From: Actinomycetota bacterium
GTDB taxonomy: Bacteria; Actinomycetota; Actinomycetes; S36-B12
NCBI GenBank assembly: GCA_016717115.1
Contig: JADKGE010000006.1
Coordinates: forward strand, 1 to 64,000
DNA: 64,000 nt
Reading direction: 5' to 3'
Each line of letters opens with the position of its first letter. Within the stretch, counting starts at the first letter, position 1. Below are positions 27,844 through 34,879 of the stretch, one piece after another. The translations under genes and the position numbers were made by a program. The notes under the pieces were generated by a model. That model was given only the letters and a program-made list of their open reading frames with translations, did not search any database and was not told the origin of the DNA.

Positions 27844-28427
27844 CGCCGCCGGCCGTGATCGTGGGTGGAGATGGGGTTGCGCGGTGCGCGTGGAGCGACG
27901 GCTCCGACGACTACCGCGACTACCACGACCAGGAGTGGGGGCGCGCCGTCCACGGCGACACGGCCCTGTTCGAGCGGATCACTCTCGAGGCCTTCCAGTC
28001 GGGGCTGTCGTGGCTCACGATCCTTCGTAAGCGCGAAGGCTTCCGCGCGGCGTTCGCGCAGTTCGACCCCCACGTCGTCGCTGCCTATGGCGACACCGAC
28101 GTGACCCGCCTCATGGCCGACGCGGGAATCGTCCGCAATCGAAGGAAGATCGACGCGACCGTCACCAACGCCCGGGCACTGCTGCGGATGCAGGCGGAGT
28201 CCGGTGTTGGTGCGCTCGACGCAGTGTTCTGGTCATCACGACCGGCCGCGGACCGACCTCGACCCCGAACCTACGCGGACATCCCGTCGACCACGCCGGA
28301 GTCGACGGCGCTGAGCAAGGTCCTGAAGGCGCAGGGATTCGTGTTCGTGGGACCGACCACCATGTATGCGGCGATGCAGGCGTGCGGCGTCGTGGACGAT
28401 CACGCCGAGGGCTGCCACCGGGCGTAG
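27840..28427 (+). CDS. tag: DNA-3-methyladenine glycosylase I
   Basis: The 195-residue enzyme removes 3-methyladenine from alkylated DNA. It carries the Tag core: the zinc-ligand CAWSDGSDDYRDYHDQEWG at the N-terminus, then the helix-hairpin elements TLEAFQSGLSWLTILRKREG and FRAAFAQFDPHVVAAYG, IVRNRRKIDATVTNARALL, and the C-terminal GFVFVGPTTMYAAMQACGVV with the HAEGCH zinc site. The GTG start overlaps the MerR gene stop (GTGA at 27840-27843). Coupling to a MerR/TipA-like regulator suggests induction by a ligand rather than the classic Ada route. Confidence 0.93.
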   Translation: MTPPAVIVGGDGVARCAWSDGSDDYRDYHDQEWGRAVHGDTALFERITLEAFQSGLSWLTILRKREGFRAAFAQFDPHVVAAYGDTDVTRLMADAGIVRNRRKIDATVTNARALLRMQAESGVGALDAVFWSSRPAADRPRPRTYADIPSTTPESTALSKVLKAQGFVFVGPTTMYAAMQACGVVDDHAEGCHRA

Positions 28428-28447
28428 CCGCCCCGCCGGAGGACTGG

Positions 28448-29566
28448 CTAGGCGGCCGGTGGTGACGGCGACAGGACCTCGGCGGGCGGGGGGAAGGGCC
28501 GATCGGGGTCGCGACCGGTGAGGTACTTGGCGACTCCGTAGATCGCCCCGGCGACGGGCACGGCGATCAGGGCGCCGATGATGCCCAGCGCGATGCCGCC
28601 GGCCGCGATCGCGAACACGATGGCGAGCGGATGCAGGTTGACCGCCTTGCCCATGACGAGTGGCTGAAGCACGTCGCCGTCGAAGGAGCCCACCACGACG
28701 GTGAGCGCGACGACGAGGAGGGCGACCACCGGACCGCGTTCGGCCAGGGCGACCACGGCGGCGAAGAAGGTGGCGATGGGCGCGCCGATCACCGGGATGA
28801 AGGCGCCGAGGAAGACCACGGCCGACAGGGCGGGCGCTAGGGGGACCTGCAGGATGGTCAGGCCGATGAAGACGAGGAGGGCATCCGCGAAGGCCACGAT
28901 GACGATCCCGCGCGTGTACCCGGCGATCGCGTCCCAGGCGATGTGGCCGGATACGTCGATGGGGGCGCGGACCCGTCTGGGCATCCAGCTCACTGCCCAG
29001 TTCCAGATGGTGGTCGGCGTGAGCATGAAGAAGACCACTCCGTAGAAGAACACGGAGGCGGCGATGACGAGGGTGCCGATCGATCCCAGAGCCCCCATCG
29101 CGTCACCGATGAGGCCGCCGGCGATCGACTTGGCCCAGCCCTCGGCCTGGACGACGAGGTTGTGCAGGCTGTCGTCGGTGAGCTGCAGGGGCCCGGTCTT
29201 GAGCCACGTCTCGATGTCGGCGAGGCCACTGGTGAGCGACGCCACGAGCTTGGGGCCCTCGCCGATGGAGGAGCGGATGACGCTGCCGAGGATGATGAAG
29301 ACGGCTGCCCCGATGATGAGCAGCGACAGCACCATGGACAGGACCTTGGGCAGGAACCTGTGGAACACGTTCATCAAGGGCTGGGCCCAGGCCGTCATCA
29401 GCATCGCGAAGAACAGCGCGAACGCCACCGGCATGATCCTGTCGAGGGCGATGGCCGCGACGGCGACGCCGGCGAGCACGACCAGCACCCGCCACGTGAT
29501 GCCCGCCAGTGTTCGCAGCGTGTCGGGTACGCCCATGATGCTGTTGTCGCCCCCGTTGCCGCTCAC
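28448..29566 (-). CDS. AI-2E family transporter (YdiK/PerM-type)
   Basis: The 372-residue protein has about eight membrane spans, including paired N-terminal helices (GITWRVLVVLAGVAVAAIAL and AFALFFAMLMTAWAQP), a long extracytoplasmic loop (about 75-145), and the C-terminal motif VFLGAFIPVIGAPIATFFAA with the following LPGGIALGIIGALIAVPVAG-like sequence. The family exports quorum-sensing AI-2 or acts as a Na+/H+ antiporter in different species; which applies here is unknown. The start is a GTG ten bases downstream of the cupin gene, so the pair is one transcript. Confidence 0.88.
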   Translation of the reverse strand: MSGNGGDNSIMGVPDTLRTLAGITWRVLVVLAGVAVAAIALDRIMPVAFALFFAMLMTAWAQPLMNVFHRFLPKVLSMVLSLLIIGAAVFIILGSVIRSSIGEGPKLVASLTSGLADIETWLKTGPLQLTDDSLHNLVVQAEGWAKSIAGGLIGDAMGALGSIGTLVIAASVFFYGVVFFMLTPTTIWNWAVSWMPRRVRAPIDVSGHIAWDAIAGYTRGIVIVAFADALLVFIGLTILQVPLAPALSAVVFLGAFIPVIGAPIATFFAAVVALAERGPVVALLVVALTVVVGSFDGDVLQPLVMGKAVNLHPLAIVFAIAAGGIALGIIGALIAVPVAGAIYGVAKYLTGRDPDRPFPPPAEVLSPSPPAA

Positions 29567-29575
29567 GGTGGTGGC

Positions 29576-29935
29576 TTACGCGTCGAGATTGTGCGCTGAG
29601 CGCTCGCCGAGGTCGCTGACCGTGATCTCGTCGGCGTCGGCGCGCGCGACGATGTACGTCGCGTCATCGAGGAACTTCACGCTGAAGAAGTCGCCGGGTG
29701 CGGTGTAGGTGCCGGCGTCGCCGGGACCCATGACCGTGCCGTCGACCTCGATGCGCCCAGTGACCACGTAGGTCACCGATCCCTTGCTGTAGCCGTGCGG
29801 AGGAACGACGTCGCCCTTGCGCCCGTGGACGATGGTGAGCATCGCGCCATCAGTGCGCAGGCGGGTTACCTCCGAACCGAGAACGTTGCGCTCCCACTTC
29901 ATGCTCGCAGCGGGGATGGGGGTGAAGCTCGACAT
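29576..29935 (-). CDS. Single-domain cupin protein
   Basis: The 119-residue cupin has a shortened motif 1 (VVPPHGYSKGSVTYVVTGRI, with a His) and motif 2 around PGDAGTYTAPGDFFSVKFLDD. The metal ligands of classical cupins are only partly present, so it may bind metal weakly or act as a binding protein. GGAAGGA precedes the ATG. It lies between a VOC-type protein upstream and the AI-2E transporter downstream on the same strand. I cannot name a substrate. Confidence 0.82.
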   Translation of the reverse strand: MSSFTPIPAASMKWERNVLGSEVTRLRTDGAMLTIVHGRKGDVVPPHGYSKGSVTYVVTGRIEVDGTVMGPGDAGTYTAPGDFFSVKFLDDATYIVARADADEITVSDLGERSAHNLDA

Positions 29936-29980
29936 GCGATGTCCTTCCGATCCTTGGTGACGGTTACTGCAGGGGAGACG

Positions 29981-30616
29981 CTAGTCGATTCGGACGGAGC
30001 CGTGCGGCGTCGAGAACCACAGCGCCACCAGGCCGGGATCCTCGGCCTCGACCCAGTCGACCGTCACGCCGTCGAGCGGCACATCGTGGTCGGCTCCGAG
30101 CCATGCGGAGATCGCATCGGGATCTCCGCACATCTCGATGCGATCGAGTGCCACGGCACCGCCCCCGGTGGACGGGTGCTCGCCGGTCGAGGCCGTCCAT
30201 TCGACGAAGAAGGGGAGCTGCGGGTCGGCCATGACGTCGAGCACGCCGATCTGCTTCCAGCACAGCTCGCGGCCGTCCGGACGAATGCGGTGACCGGGCC
30301 TGGCGTCGCGCCCGATGCGGGCCTCGATCGGCGTGATGTCGTCGACGGCGACGACCCAGCTCATCCAGCCTCCGCCGTCCTGCGCGCGATGGGCGACCGC
30401 CCGGCCGAAGGGGGCCTTCTCCGCGGCGGGGTGGTCCAGTGCGGACACCACCTCGACGTAGCAGCCGTTCGCCAGGGGAAGGATGAAGTTGCGGGTTCCG
30501 AACGAGGGGTGCCGGCCACCGTCGACGAACGTCGCCCCTAGGTCGGAACCGATGCGCTGAACGACGTCCGCCAATTCAGCCGTGGTGCACGCGTACGAGA
30601 TGTGGTCGAGCCGCAT
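29981..30616 (-). CDS. VOC-family (glyoxalase-like) protein
   Basis: The 211-residue protein starts MRLDHISYACTTAELADVVQ and continues LGATFVDGGRHPSFGTRNFI, LPLANGCYVEVVSALDHP and FVEWTASTGEHPSTGGG, a double-length Glyoxalase_3-like VOC fold. Its first His (HISYA) and Glu (YVEVV) sit where metal ligands occur. The minus-strand CAGGAT at 30623-30628 ends six bases before the ATG, implying a leaderless mRNA. No linked pathway is visible. Confidence 0.82.
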   Translation of the reverse strand: MRLDHISYACTTAELADVVQRIGSDLGATFVDGGRHPSFGTRNFILPLANGCYVEVVSALDHPAAEKAPFGRAVAHRAQDGGGWMSWVVAVDDITPIEARIGRDARPGHRIRPDGRELCWKQIGVLDVMADPQLPFFVEWTASTGEHPSTGGGAVALDRIEMCGDPDAISAWLGADHDVPLDGVTVDWVEAEDPGLVALWFSTPHGSVRID

Positions 30617-30693
30617 AGTGGCATCCTGCCCAATGCATGATCGGCACTTTCAGTTGACCCCCGTATGGCGCCTGATGTGGCAGGCTCAGGGCC

Positions 30694-31779
30694 ATGGCTG
30701 ACCCAACCGCATCCCCCATGTCCAAGCTGGACAAGAAGAAGTCGATCATCCTCGGGGTGATCGGTCTCGCCATCGTCGTGATCATCTTCGTCAAGGTGAT
30801 CCCGCAGATCGGCGACTACTCGGCCGCGGCGGATGCGTTGCAGGCCATGGGCATCGGCGCGATGATCATCGTCGGGCTGGCCGTCCTGCTCTACTTGTTC
30901 TCCTACGGCTTCCCGTTCATGGCGGCCACCCCGGGACTGAAGTACTGGAAGTCCCAGCAGGTCAACCAGGCGGCCTTCGCCATCAGCAACGGCGTTCCCG
31001 CGGGCGGCGCGTTCGGGCTCGCCGTCCAATACGCGATGCTGACGTCCTACAAGATCACCGGCACTGCTGCCACCGCGGCGATCACGGCCGTGGGCCTGTG
31101 GAGCATGTTCGTCAGCCTGGGCTTGCCGATCTTCGGTGTGGCCGCCCTGGCGATCTCCGGGGGCGACCTGGCCTATGCGTGGGTGGCGCCGGTCGGCCTG
31201 GCGATTCTCGTCGTGGGGATCGGCCTGTTCGTCCTGGTCATGCGCTCCGAGCCGCTGGCCCTCAAGGTGGGTCACGCAGCCAACGCGGTGGTCGGTCCGT
31301 TCCGCTCGCGCATCAAGGCGCTGAAGGACCTCGACGTCGTGCAGCCCATCGTGAAGTTCCGCTCGGACATGTACGACCTCCTGAAGGACCGCTGGGGGAG
31401 AATCACCGTGGCCCAGCTGTCGGTCATCATGACCCAGTTCCTGATCTTCTACGTCGCCCTTCGTGGCGTGCAGGGCTGGGACAAGCCGGGTGCCTCCGTG
31501 CTGGCGGCCTTCGGCGCTTTCGCCACGGCGCAGATCATGCTGATGGTGCCCATCACCCCGGGCGGCCTGGGCACCGTGGACGCGCTCATCATCTCCCTGC
31601 TGGTCAGCATGGGAGTCGACGAGGGCGCCGCCACTGCCGCGGACCTGGTCTGGCGTGCGGCGTCGTACGTGCCGCAGATCATCATCGGCATCATCGCCCT
31701 GATCACCTGGTTCCGGACGGCGGGGCGTACGTACGCCGCGGCCAAGCCCGATGAAGGCGCGGCTCCGGCGGCCGCCTGA
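30694..31779 (+). CDS. UPF0104/YbhN-type membrane protein (lysylphosphatidylglycerol synthase TM-region family)
   Basis: The 361-residue protein has about eight transmembrane helices and the family pattern AAFAISNGVPAGGAFGLAVQYAML (first copy of the conserved NxxPAG element), MTQFLIFYVALRGV, and MLMVPITPGGLGTVDALI, the hallmark PxTPGGLG motif. A longer polar loop with KALKDLDVVQPIVKFRSDMY lies between helices 5 and 6. It matches the flippase-like half of MprF but lacks the aminoacyltransferase domain. It is probably involved in lipid handling. A CAGGCT box lies seven bases before the ATG. Confidence 0.85.
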   Translation: MADPTASPMSKLDKKKSIILGVIGLAIVVIIFVKVIPQIGDYSAAADALQAMGIGAMIIVGLAVLLYLFSYGFPFMAATPGLKYWKSQQVNQAAFAISNGVPAGGAFGLAVQYAMLTSYKITGTAATAAITAVGLWSMFVSLGLPIFGVAALAISGGDLAYAWVAPVGLAILVVGIGLFVLVMRSEPLALKVGHAANAVVGPFRSRIKALKDLDVVQPIVKFRSDMYDLLKDRWGRITVAQLSVIMTQFLIFYVALRGVQGWDKPGASVLAAFGAFATAQIMLMVPITPGGLGTVDALIISLLVSMGVDEGAATAADLVWRAASYVPQIIIGIIALITWFRTAGRTYAAAKPDEGAAPAAA

Positions 31780-31834
31780 TCCACAACGGCGTGTCGGTGC
31801 GGCGCACGGCTTCGCGATTCCCTAGGGTTACACC

Positions 31835-31876
31835 GACCTGGTCGTCGCGGGAGGGGAAGCCTTCGGCGACCAGGTC
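31835..31876 (+). repeat. Inverted repeat/stem-loop between the membrane protein and SGNH hydrolase genes
   Basis: The arms GACCTGGTCG (31835-31844) and CGACCAGGTC (31867-31876) are perfect 10-bp complements with a 22-base loop. It lies 56 bases after the stop of the upstream gene and about 45 bases before the -10 box of the next. No T-run follows, so it is either a factor-dependent terminator or an operator. The upstream intergenic bases hold nothing else that I recognise. Confidence 0.6.
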
Positions 31877-31930
31877 TCTGCTCGTCCGGGCCGCGCCTGC
31901 CCGTCAGGCGGCGGTTCCTATATTGACGAC

Positions 31931-32764
31931 GTGACCATTTCCGCACCAATGCCCGCATGGCAGCGCTATGTCGCCCTCGGCGACAGCTTCACCGAGGGCC
32001 TGTCGGACGACGTGGGCCCCGATGGCCGTCATCGGGGGTGGGCGGATCGTGTCGCCCTGTCCTTGGCCGACAGATCGCGGGTCGCGGGTGGCGACGGCAT
32101 CGAGTACGCGAACCTGGCGGTTCGCGGTCGCCTCATCCGGCAGGTCGTCCGTGAGCAGGTGCCCGCGGCGATCGCCCTCGACCCAGATCTCGCGAGCCTT
32201 GCGGTCGGGGTGAACGACTCGCTGCGGCGACGCTTCGACCTCGACGCGGCCGCCACCGATCTGGAGAACGGGGTTCGTGACCTGCGGGCCGCGGGCATCG
32301 ACGTCCTCGTCTTCGCCTTCGGCGACCCGAGCCGGCGGTCGCGCGTGATGGGCGTGGTGCGCGAGCGTATCCGGGCCTACAACAGTGCTGTGGAAGCCAT
32401 CGCCGGCCTCTACGGCTGCTACGTCGTGCGCTACTGGGATGTCGCCGCGATGGACGACGACGGGCTGTGGAGCGCCGACCGGCTGCACCTGTCGGCGGCC
32501 GGGCACGAGCTCGCGGCCGCCAGCGCCCTTGAGGCACTGGGGATAGGGGACGACGGGTGGCGGACTCCCGTCGCGCCCCAGCCGGCGCAGCCCCTGCACC
32601 GGCGGGCCGCCGGTCACGCCGCCTGGGTGTCCGGGCACCTCGCACCGTGGATCGTGCGTCGGGCGCGCGGATCCTCGTCCGGCGATGGTGTCGGCCCGAA
32701 GCACCCGAGCTGGGTGCGCGTGACGGGCGGGCCGTGGGTTGCCGCCGAGGAAGGCGCCAAGTAG
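31931..32764 (+). CDS. SGNH/GDSL-type hydrolase
   Basis: The 277-residue protein has the SGNH blocks: nucleophile Ser19 in ALGDSFTEGLSDD, Gly in NLAVRGRLIRQVV, the Asn block VGVNDSLRRRF and the Asp/His pair in SADRLHLSAAGHEL. No signal peptide is present, so it may be cytoplasmic. The C-terminal 60 residues (PVAPQPAQPLHRRAAGHAAW onwards) form a basic tail absent from minimal family members. The -10 box TATATT (31919-31924) ends six bases before the GTG, so the mRNA is probably leaderless. Confidence 0.88.
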   Translation: MTISAPMPAWQRYVALGDSFTEGLSDDVGPDGRHRGWADRVALSLADRSRVAGGDGIEYANLAVRGRLIRQVVREQVPAAIALDPDLASLAVGVNDSLRRRFDLDAAATDLENGVRDLRAAGIDVLVFAFGDPSRRSRVMGVVRERIRAYNSAVEAIAGLYGCYVVRYWDVAAMDDDGLWSADRLHLSAAGHELAAASALEALGIGDDGWRTPVAPQPAQPLHRRAAGHAAWVSGHLAPWIVRRARGSSSGDGVGPKHPSWVRVTGGPWVAAEEGAK

Positions 32765-32825
32765 CGTGGTTGATCCGCCTGGGGCCTCCTAGGCGCCCCT
32801 GCTCCACACTGACGACGGAGACAGC

Positions 32826-33332
32826 ATGCCCCGACGCACGACCCGCGTGGACAAGCCCGGCGAGTTCGAAGGGCGGCCCCAGCTGACCCGCGAGGGCTAT
32901 GCGCGCCTGCAGGAGCGCGTGACCGACATCCGCGAGCGTCGGCTCCCGGAGATGCGGCCCCTTCTCGTCGAGACCGAGCGGGACGAGCGGGTCGTCGCCG
33001 AGTTCGAGCGGCTCATCCTGGAGGCGGAGGTCACGGACGCGCTGCTCGCCAATGCCGAGGTCATCGCCATCGATCCCGTGTCGGTCGACGGTCGCGTGGA
33101 GCTCGGCATGCGTGTCGAGGTGGTGCTCCAGGACGGGTCCACCGCTTGGGTGCGACCGGTGCACCCGGACGAGGCGTTCCTGGACGAGGAGAGGGTGTCG
33201 GCGACCTCGCCGCTGGCCATCGCCATCCTGGATGCACGGGCGGGGCACACCGTCTGGGTAGACGCCCCCACCGGTGCATGGCCGTGCACGGTGCTCTCCG
33301 TCGATCTGGAGGGCGTCTCCACCGAGGCCTGA
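32826..33332 (+). CDS. GreA/GreB-like transcription factor with shortened coiled coil
   Basis: The 168-residue protein starts MPRRTTRVDKPGEFEG and has LTREGYARLQERVTDIRERR, the start of the Gre coiled coil, and a C-terminal FKBP-like domain (ELGMRVEVVLQDGSTAWVRP, then SPLAIAILDARAGHTVWVDA). Between the helices, about 28 residues replace the roughly 41 of GreA, and the catalytic tip motif GDLSENAEY has no counterpart (here ETERDERVVAEFERL). It therefore probably binds the RNA polymerase secondary channel without stimulating RNA cleavage. An alternative is an Rnk/Gfh-like inhibitor. Confidence 0.8.
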   Translation: MPRRTTRVDKPGEFEGRPQLTREGYARLQERVTDIRERRLPEMRPLLVETERDERVVAEFERLILEAEVTDALLANAEVIAIDPVSVDGRVELGMRVEVVLQDGSTAWVRPVHPDEAFLDEERVSATSPLAIAILDARAGHTVWVDAPTGAWPCTVLSVDLEGVSTEA

Positions 33333-33423
33333 CTGTCCCCAGCCGAGGCGAGGGGCGGGGCCGGCGTCCACAGGCGGACGGCCGCCCGCTGTGCCCGGCG
33401 GTGTTCGGCGCCAGAGTCGGGCC

Positions 33424-34485
33424 ATGACTCCCTTCGCCGAATTCCGCCGCCGCTCCGACTCGGGTGATGCGCTCCTGCTGCGCAGCCCCGATGCGGTCCT
33501 GTCCGCGATGCCGTACCTCCTCGGCTTCACGCCGACGGCCAGCGCCGTTCTCATCTGGGTGAGCAGGCATCGGATCCTCCTCACTCAACGGCTCGACCTG
33601 CCCTCGGACGATCGCCAGATCGGCGCGTGGCTGGAGGCCATGTGGGCCCATCGCGCAGCGAGCCGGGCCGACGAGCTGATCGTCGTCCTCGTCACCGACC
33701 GGGCCGACGCCCAGGGCATCGCCGATGCGGTCCTGGCACGGGCGAGCGAGGCTGAACTCCCCGTGCGTGACGCGCTCCGCCTCTCCGACGGGCGTTGGTG
33801 GAGCCTGCTGTGCACGGACCCGCAGTGCTGCGGTCCCCGCGGACGCGTCGTCAGCGCGCGCGTCAGGGCGGCGATCGCTGCGGAGTTCACGCTGATGGGC
33901 GTCGCACCGCTGGCCGATCGCGCGGCCCTCGTGGCGGCACTCGACGAGGACCCTGAGGCGGCAGGACGTCTCCTGCCCCTCGTGCAGGCCTGCGTCGCGG
34001 CGATGCCTGCCACGGGGGCGGCCCGCGAGGCATGGCGCGATGCCGCCGTCGAGCAGGTGCAGGTCGCCTTCTCGGCTCAGGACACGCCGCTACGTGACGA
34101 CGACGTGGCCCTGCTCGTGGTTGGTCTTTCGGACATCCGGGTGCGCGACACGGTCCTGTGGGAGACGACACGGCTGGACCCCGATGCGCTGCACCGGGGC
34201 CTGTCCGCGCTCACGGCGGCGGTCAGGTGCACGCCGAACGGTTGGGTCGCCCCCGTCGCCACGGCGTGCGCGACGGTCGCCTGGCTGGTCGGTGACGGAG
34301 CACGGGCCCTGATCGCGGTCGAACGGGCCCTCCTCGACGACCCCGACTACTCGCTGGCCATCCTCGTCGTGCAGTCCCTTCAGGCGGGCCTGCCACCGGA
34401 CTCGTGGCGTGAGGCCCTCGCAGCGCTCTCACGCGACGAGTGCCGTCATGGATCCGCCACCCGTCCTCGGCGGCGCGCCTCGTGA
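33424..34485 (+). CDS. DUF4192 family protein
   Basis: The 353-residue protein has the DUF4192 features: LLLRSPDAVLSAMPYLLGFT at the start, the SADRIVVLVTDRADAQGIAD-type segment, the short cysteine patch LCTDPQCCGPRGRVVSA (residues about 125-150), and a long alpha-helical C-terminal half. This actinobacterial family has no established function; homologues lie in the sigma-factor region of several chromosomes. The CAGAGT hexamer at 33412-33417 ends six bases before the ATG at 33424, which decides the start over longer readings. Confidence 0.9.
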   Translation: MTPFAEFRRRSDSGDALLLRSPDAVLSAMPYLLGFTPTASAVLIWVSRHRILLTQRLDLPSDDRQIGAWLEAMWAHRAASRADELIVVLVTDRADAQGIADAVLARASEAELPVRDALRLSDGRWWSLLCTDPQCCGPRGRVVSARVRAAIAAEFTLMGVAPLADRAALVAALDEDPEAAGRLLPLVQACVAAMPATGAAREAWRDAAVEQVQVAFSAQDTPLRDDDVALLVVGLSDIRVRDTVLWETTRLDPDALHRGLSALTAAVRCTPNGWVAPVATACATVAWLVGDGARALIAVERALLDDPDYSLAILVVQSLQAGLPPDSWREALAALSRDECRHGSATRPRRRAS

Positions 34486-34507
34486 CGAGCCCGGCGGCGT
34501 GCCGGAT

Positions 34508-34536
34508 TTGTCGCGGTGGCGACGTGTGGTTATAGT
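34508..34536 (+). promoter_or_regulatory. Promoter of the met leader
   Basis: A -35 element TTGTCG (34508-34513) and a -10 element TATAGT (34531-34536) are 17 bases apart. Transcription would begin near 34543, exactly at the 5' edge of the riboswitch. The preceding 20 bases after the DUF4192 stop are unremarkable. Confidence 0.75.
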
Positions 34537-34542
34537 GCGCGC

Positions 34543-34644
34543 AGGTCAAGAGTTCCAGCAGACAGCTCCGGCTAGCTGGACGGCAACCCTCCACCGCGGT
34601 GGGGTGCTCCGGATGAAGACCTGGCCCGTCCGACGGGCAAGCGC
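34543..34644 (+). ncRNA. SAM-IV-type riboswitch (S-adenosylmethionine aptamer)
   Basis: The RNA from about 34543 has the actinobacterial SAM-I/IV core: AGAGTTCCAGC opening, CTGGACGGCAACCCTCC, then GCGGTGGGGTGCTCC and GAAGACC (34616-34622), followed by a GCCCGTCCGACGGGC hairpin typical of the extra helix in SAM-IV. It lies directly upstream of metY and metX, the usual target of this class. High SAM would be expected to lower expression of the sulfhydrylation route. Exact boundaries are approximate. Confidence 0.85.
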
Positions 34645-34667
34645 GGGTCTTGCGCAGGGCAAGACCC
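34645..34667 (+). terminator. Hairpin behind the aptamer (possible expression platform)
   Basis: Perfect 9-bp arms GGGTCTTGC (34645-34653) and GCAAGACCC (34659-34667) form a stem with a GCAGG loop. No U-run follows, so intrinsic termination is doubtful. The 3' arm AGACC can instead pair with GGTCT (34682-34686), which sits next to the leader-peptide start, so the switch may control translation of the small ORF. Confidence 0.5.
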
Positions 34668-34688
34668 CGGAGATATTGCGAGGTCTGT

Positions 34689-34721
34689 ATGCGCTGTTGT
34701 TGTCGAATGTCCCGCCGCTGA
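34689..34721 (+). CDS. Cys-rich leader peptide MRCCCRMSRR
   Basis: A 10-codon ORF follows GCGAGG and contains three consecutive Cys codons (TGT TGT TGT) after Met-Arg, then Arg-Met-Ser-Arg-Arg and TGA at 34719-34721. Leader peptides with tandem Cys codons controlling sulfur genes by ribosome-mediated attenuation have been described in mycobacteria. Here the stop codon lies inside the 5' arm of the next hairpin, so a ribosome stalled on Cys codons would change its folding. It makes a cysteine sensor behind a SAM sensor. Confidence 0.75.
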   Translation: MRCCCRMSRR

Positions 34722-34820
34722 GTCACGTCGCCTGACGGCGACCTCTCAGCGGTACCCACCTGCCGGCCATGGGCCGGCAAGGCTCGTTCCCCCGTACCCG
34801 ACGCCGGTGCAGGCACCGGC
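34715..34820 (+). promoter_or_regulatory. Hairpin series in the metYX leader
   Basis: The first hairpin has outer arms CCGCTGAG (34715-34722) and CTCAGCGG (34745-34752) and an inner perfect stem GTCGCC/GGCGAC (34727-34742), and overlaps the leader-peptide stop. The second is TGCCGGCC/GGCCGGCA (34761-34779), the third GCCGGTGC/GCACCGGC (34803-34820). None has a clear U-run. The 60 bases before metY contain only the ribosome site AAGGAGA at 34868-34874. The series is consistent with attenuation or Rho control. Confidence 0.6.
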
Positions 34821-34879
34821 TCTTCCGTCCCACCACCCCAGATCCCACCGCCATCGAGCGGAATCCCAAGGAGACTCAC

